A stretch of DNA of 64,000 nucleotides from Parapristionchus giblindavisi. Its lineage: Eukaryota; Nematoda; Chromadorea; Rhabditida; Diplogasteridae. The stretch is taken from NCBI GenBank assembly GCA_943737045.1, contig CALSFV010000225.1, positions 62,001 to 126,000 on the forward strand, in the 5' to 3' direction. Position 1 is the stretch's first letter, and each line of letters opens with the position of its first letter. Below the pieces are notes generated by a model, which saw nothing but the letters and a program-made list of their open reading frames with translations, had not been told where the DNA came from and did no database searches. Of this stretch, positions 60,236-64,000 are shown in pieces. The translations under genes and the position numbers were made by a program.

Positions 60236-60380
60236 ATAGGAGGCCGAGAAGATTAGAGTATAATTAGAGGTCCGCCCGGAACATCATTAGCCGCGGGATT
60301 ACTGCGCAAATATGAGCGGGACGAAACACGAATTTGACTGGTGACATTCGGAAAAAGGTCGTGAATGTCCGAGCAGTTAA

Positions 60381-60486
60381 ATCCACACCCCGAGCTAATT
60401 TTACTACCAGCTCTGGCCAAACTCTCTCAAAGACAAAGAAAGCGAGTGAGCATTGCCAGAGCTTCAAATTAGCTTGCGGTGTGTCT
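60381..60486. mobile_element. TTAA-flanked hairpin MITE, copy 4
   Basis: TTAA at 60377-60380 and 60487-60490. Tips CACACCCCGAGCTAATTT and complement (AAATTAGCTTGCGGTGTG). Confidence 0.8.
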
Positions 60487-61314
60487 TTAAAGGACTGTTG
60501 TTGCTGTATCATCTTCCCCGTAGCAACACTGTATGACGCAAGACATGAAAATGATTCATTGCAGACGCTATCGAATTTTTCGAAAACTAAAAAAGCTACA
60601 ATAATCCGGAGAGATCAAAGATCAAAGATCAGAGATCAGAGATCAAGGGATCAAGATAAATGTAATCTCTGGTTTCGCTCTCTCACATATGGCCTACATC
60701 TGGTTTGAGAAAAGATTCCAGAACGAAAGAAGAACGAAAGACACATCTGGTGTCCAACCACGTAAACAACCACATTATACAACACCTTTGATCTTTGATC
60801 TTTGATCTTTCCTATCTATCGTAGTCTCACAGTATCTATCTAATAATAATGTTTATGCGTTTTCGAGCACAGAAAAGAGCGAGTGAAATGCATGAGTGAG
60901 ACCTCAGAGTAGTTCAAAGATCAAAGATCAATTTGACATTAATGAGTTGAGTTCATTGTTTCATTATCCATTCCATATCGCCGAAGCTCTATCAACCAAA
61001 TAATTTACATGAATATATTCTACACTCTCGCTGTCTGTGCACTCTCTCCATTTTCCATACTCTCTCACCCTCTTCTCGCTCTGCATCTCTGTCGCTCTCT
61101 CACTCCGCTCCACTATCTCTCACTGCCCGATAGACGAATCAAGGGGCATCTGTCTCCGTCTGCCTCTCTGACCGCTCTCCATGCCTGCGGCACTCTCTCG
61201 TCTCTCTGGTTGCCTGCTCTCTCTTCATTACCCACAGTCTCTTATCACTCTCCATCTCTGCACTCTCTCACTCTGCCACACACTCTCACAAGCCCAACCC
61301 TCCGACAATAGCAG

Positions 61315-61322
61315 TATATAAG
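61315..61322 (+). promoter_or_regulatory. Probable TATA box of the FAR gene
   Basis: TATATAAG lies 136 bp upstream of the FAR start codon and is the only such box in the preceding CT-rich sequence. It fits a strongly expressed gene. The transcription start is not visible from sequence alone, and a spliced leader could also be used. Confidence 0.5.
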
Positions 61323-61457
61323 CTCAGTCCGTTCCTCTAACAACCATTCACTTCTTTCTTATCCTTTCTAGTCTTATCACATCTTACAGTAACCCATTCT
61401 GACCCACTGTACTATAGTTGCTCTACCGTACTCCCATACAGTAATCTCTAGGTAAGG

Positions 61458-62308
61458 ATGATCCGTGCTCTTGCTCTTCTCGCCGTTGTCGCCGCCATCG
61501 CTTCGGCCGCTCCCTTCCAATCCATCGATGACGTCCCCGCTGAGTACAGAGGTACGGTAGTTTTTTTTGTACGGTAGTTTATCTTACAGTAACCCGTACG
61601 GTAGTCGATTACGGTAGTCCGAAGATAATCAATGAATAAAATTCAGACCTGATCCCCGAGCAGGCCAAGACCTTCCTCACCGGACTTACCGATGATGACA
61701 AGAAGATCCTCAAGGAGGTTGCCGCCAACTATGCCTCTTACAAGTCCGAAGATGATGTAAGTCTTGACTTAAGCCCTAAAGTACCTTAAGTACTTAAGTC
61801 TCAAGTACTTACCTTAACTTAAATCCTTAAGGCCCTCAACGCCCTCAAGGAGAAGTCCCCCGCTCTCTACGAGAAGGCCGCCTCCCTCCACAAGATGCTC
61901 AAGGAGAGAATTGATGCCCTCGGAGACGAAGCCAAGGCTTTCGCCAAGGAAGTAAGTGCAACCTTAACCGACCTTAGCCAATTAAGTCTTACTAGTCAAA
62001 TGATCCTAATGAAGTGTAATTCAGGTCATCGGAGAGGCCCGCAAGGTCCAAGCCCAGGTTGTCGCCGGAACCAAGCCCACCATCGAGGAGCTCAAGGCTA
62101 AGGTAAGCTCAAAATCCTTAAATCATAACGACTTTAGTCTTGACTTGAGTTATGATTGTTATTTAAGGTTGTCTCCGGAGTCGAGAAGTACAAGGCCCTC
62201 TCCGCTGAAGCCAAGGCCGATCTTGAGAAGCAGTTCCCCGTCACCGCCTCCGTCTTCAAGAACGAGAAGTTCCAGGAGATCGCCAAGAAGCTCCTTGCCA
62301 CTAACTAG
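61458..62308 (+). CDS. far: Fatty-acid and retinol-binding protein (FAR family)
   Basis: Five exons: 61458-61551, 61647-61756, 61832-61951, 62025-62102, 62168-62308; 180 aa, typical for the family (about 180-190). Residues 1-17 are a signal peptide (MIRALALLAVVAAIASA). The mature protein is helix-rich and Cys-free, with the family blocks LTDDDKKILKEVAANYASYK (about 49-68), ALNALKEKSPALYEKA and ALGDEAKAFAKEVI. FAR proteins are nematode-specific secreted helical carriers of fatty acids and retinol, working in pseudocoelomic fluid or at the host interface in parasites. Codons are strongly biased to C-ending forms (CTC, AAG, GCC, ACC), implying high expression. Introns are 73-95 bp, with many CTTAAG-like palindromes. 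Confidence 0.97.
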
Positions 62309-62338
62309 ACAATAAACCAACAAAAACGGTTAACCATT

Positions 62339-62362
62339 GGTTTAACCCGCACGGGTTTAACC
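62339..62362 (+). other. Stem-loop in FAR 3' UTR
   Basis: GGTTTAACCC-GCAC-GGGTTTAACC forms a 10-bp stem with one mismatch and a 4-base loop, 31 bp after the stop codon. A polyadenylation-like AATAAA lies at 62311-62316, before it. Role unknown. Confidence 0.5.
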
Positions 62363-64000
62363 ACTGATCTACCCTCCTAGATATGCCACCCAGTTCCATC
62401 GGTTGTCATCTCTAGCCCACACATGTATTGTACCCCTTAATAATCTTCGTCTTACTGTATTTAATTCCACCCCTTTCCTTTTTTGTAGCGATCATTCATT
62501 TGTTAATTGTGCACACAAAACTGTGGGAATAATAATAAAATGAGTTCATCGATCAATTTGAAAGCCTTTGAAAGACAAGCCACTAAAGAATGGGAAAGGA
62601 TAAAGAAGGGAAGGGAAGACATATGAGAAGTTGAAGTCGAAGTTCTCGAAAGAGGCTCGATGGAAAAAAGAAATAGATAGTAATAAACGGGCAAACGTAC
62701 TAATATAATTGGGTATTAGGGCATCAAAGTAGTAATCAGTAGGGATGATGAGATACGCTGTTTCGACCAGGTTCTGGACAGTGAACCGGCCATTTTCAAT
62801 AGAACACCCATTGAGCCAGATTGTATAGCATGCAAAATCTTTTTAAAATTTTAAAACTTTAAAACTTTAAAAAGTATATTTGTAATGAATCATAGATGTG
62901 TGTTTCAAATGTCTGCATTTCTGTGACTCTTCTAATAGACGAATGAGACAGAGTTTAGGGGTTGATGTGAATGATGTGATAGAGTATCCTTTCATTCTTC
63001 TCTATCCTATCCCTATCCCCCTCTGATCCTTCTCGATGTCCTTTCTGCCAACTGCCACATCCAATGACTCATACAACGACTGTGAACAGAGAGGATCTTT
63101 GCTTTCACATCTAGATCATCTTTAATCGATCTGATAAAGCGAGTGTAAGCTGCATAACGGAAATCTATTTTATTCTTATTTTATCATTAGTACTATCAAC
63201 TGATTTTCTTTTAACTGTGTCATTAAATTGAAAGATACGATAAATATTTAATATCATGATTCGACAGAATTCACTGCACAGCGTTTCTCCAACACATGGA
63301 GAATGGGCATTGAAAACTTGACAAAATGACAAGACCAAAAAATACTAAATGAAGTATTTTAAGTCTGCGCTGTCTCACTTTTGCGTAATCGCTCTTTCTC
63401 TGTTACAGCATGGCCGCTGTCGAAACGTTGTTCGGTTACTGATCTGAACCTTCCCCATCCATTCATTATCGCTCACACTATGATTTATTCGTTGATAGTT
63501 AGTAATTTAGTGCCCTGTATTTAGTCCGGTATTCCCTACTGTCCTGCATTGTATTTAGTGTATTTAGTTATGTCCAAAAATGTGTGATGACATCGAAGCA
63601 AATGTACAGCACGGCAGGATAAAGCAGAGTTTTTTCATAACTAAACTGGGCAGGCATAATTATCTGCCAGAATACAAAACAATTTTCTCAAAAATTACAG
63701 ACGCCCTGAATACCGTAATTCGAGCTGAAAGTTCACAGACGCACCAGGGAAAGGAGTGAATTTTCGAATTTCAAAAAAATAGATAACGTACATATATAAA
63801 AACAGCAAATGGGGATCGAAAACGCGTGAGGTACAAGTGCTGGACTCTGGTATTTTTTTTGCTACCATGAACACGGCAAGGATCCTTGTAAGAAATTTAC
63901 CGGGATCCTGGAAAGAAAAAAATACCAGAGGATACGAACCTCAGAGTTGCAGAAAGTCTAATCGTTCGCCACATGTTCAATCAATCTCCTTCTTTGATGA
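62363..64000. other. Gene-free spacer at window end
   Basis: AT-rich with no supported exon. A 16-17 bp inverted pair (CTCTGGTATTTTTTTT / AAAAAAATACCAGAG, about 63846-63940) encloses a smaller GGATCC(T/C)-type inverted pair and may be a MITE. Confidence 0.45.

Larger units (their letters stand above)
54778..61457. other. Repeat-rich spacer between malectin and FAR genes
   Basis: 6.7 kb with no supported gene. It holds TACNGTA motifs (54780-54860), an AATAAA near 55279, purine or pyrimidine simple repeats, MITEs (57279, 60116, 60381) and TTTGATC clusters. All long ORFs here are translations of simple repeats. Confidence 0.5.

Noticed and set aside
63360..63440. Possible exon after a CTGTTACAG acceptor near 63408
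   Set aside because: The frame MAAVETLFGY stops after ten residues and no partner exon was found.

Overview
The window is nuclear DNA from a nematode. It has several short-exon genes with GT-AG introns, a fatty-acid/retinol-binding (FAR) protein known only from nematodes, a ZYG-11-type and a FLYWCH-type gene, and short motifs such as TACNGTA and TTTGATC throughout introns and spacers. The intron style fits a rhabditid or diplogastrid (Pristionchus-like) worm; the genus is a guess.

Layout: 1-12.1 kb and 14-24.4 kb are almost gene-free and packed with DNA transposons, fold-back elements and MITEs, many nested. Between them, on the minus strand, lies a short ZYG-11-like leucine-rich-repeat gene (12100-13317). 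From 24.4 to 37.4 kb three plus-strand genes follow: a small tail-anchored protein (24461-26676), a RING/B-box TRIM-like protein with a long Ser/Pro-rich tail (27350-31514) and a FLYWCH zinc-finger protein (32960-37440) with a triplicated exon. On the minus strand 38102-46545 encodes a complete NAD-dependent glycerol-3-phosphate dehydrogenase (12 exons, 353 aa). Its 3.2-kb intron 7 holds a nested gene for a small secreted six-cysteine peptide. A malectin gene (52064-54777) and a compact, probably highly expressed FAR gene (61458-62308) follow on the plus strand, separated by repeat-rich spacer.

The genes do not form a pathway. GPDH serves glycerol-lipid and osmolyte metabolism, malectin ER glycoprotein quality control, and FAR extracellular lipid transport. 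TRIM-like and ZYG-11-like proteins belong to ubiquitin-ligase families. The most unusual material is the nested cysteine-rich peptide gene, the repeated alternative 3' exon in the FLYWCH gene, a TTAA-flanked element carrying a broken C2H2 zinc-finger gene inside a 3.8-kb palindrome, and several MITE families whose target duplications or empty sites can be read directly. Exon joins were inferred by eye from splice signals, reading phase and protein-family fit.
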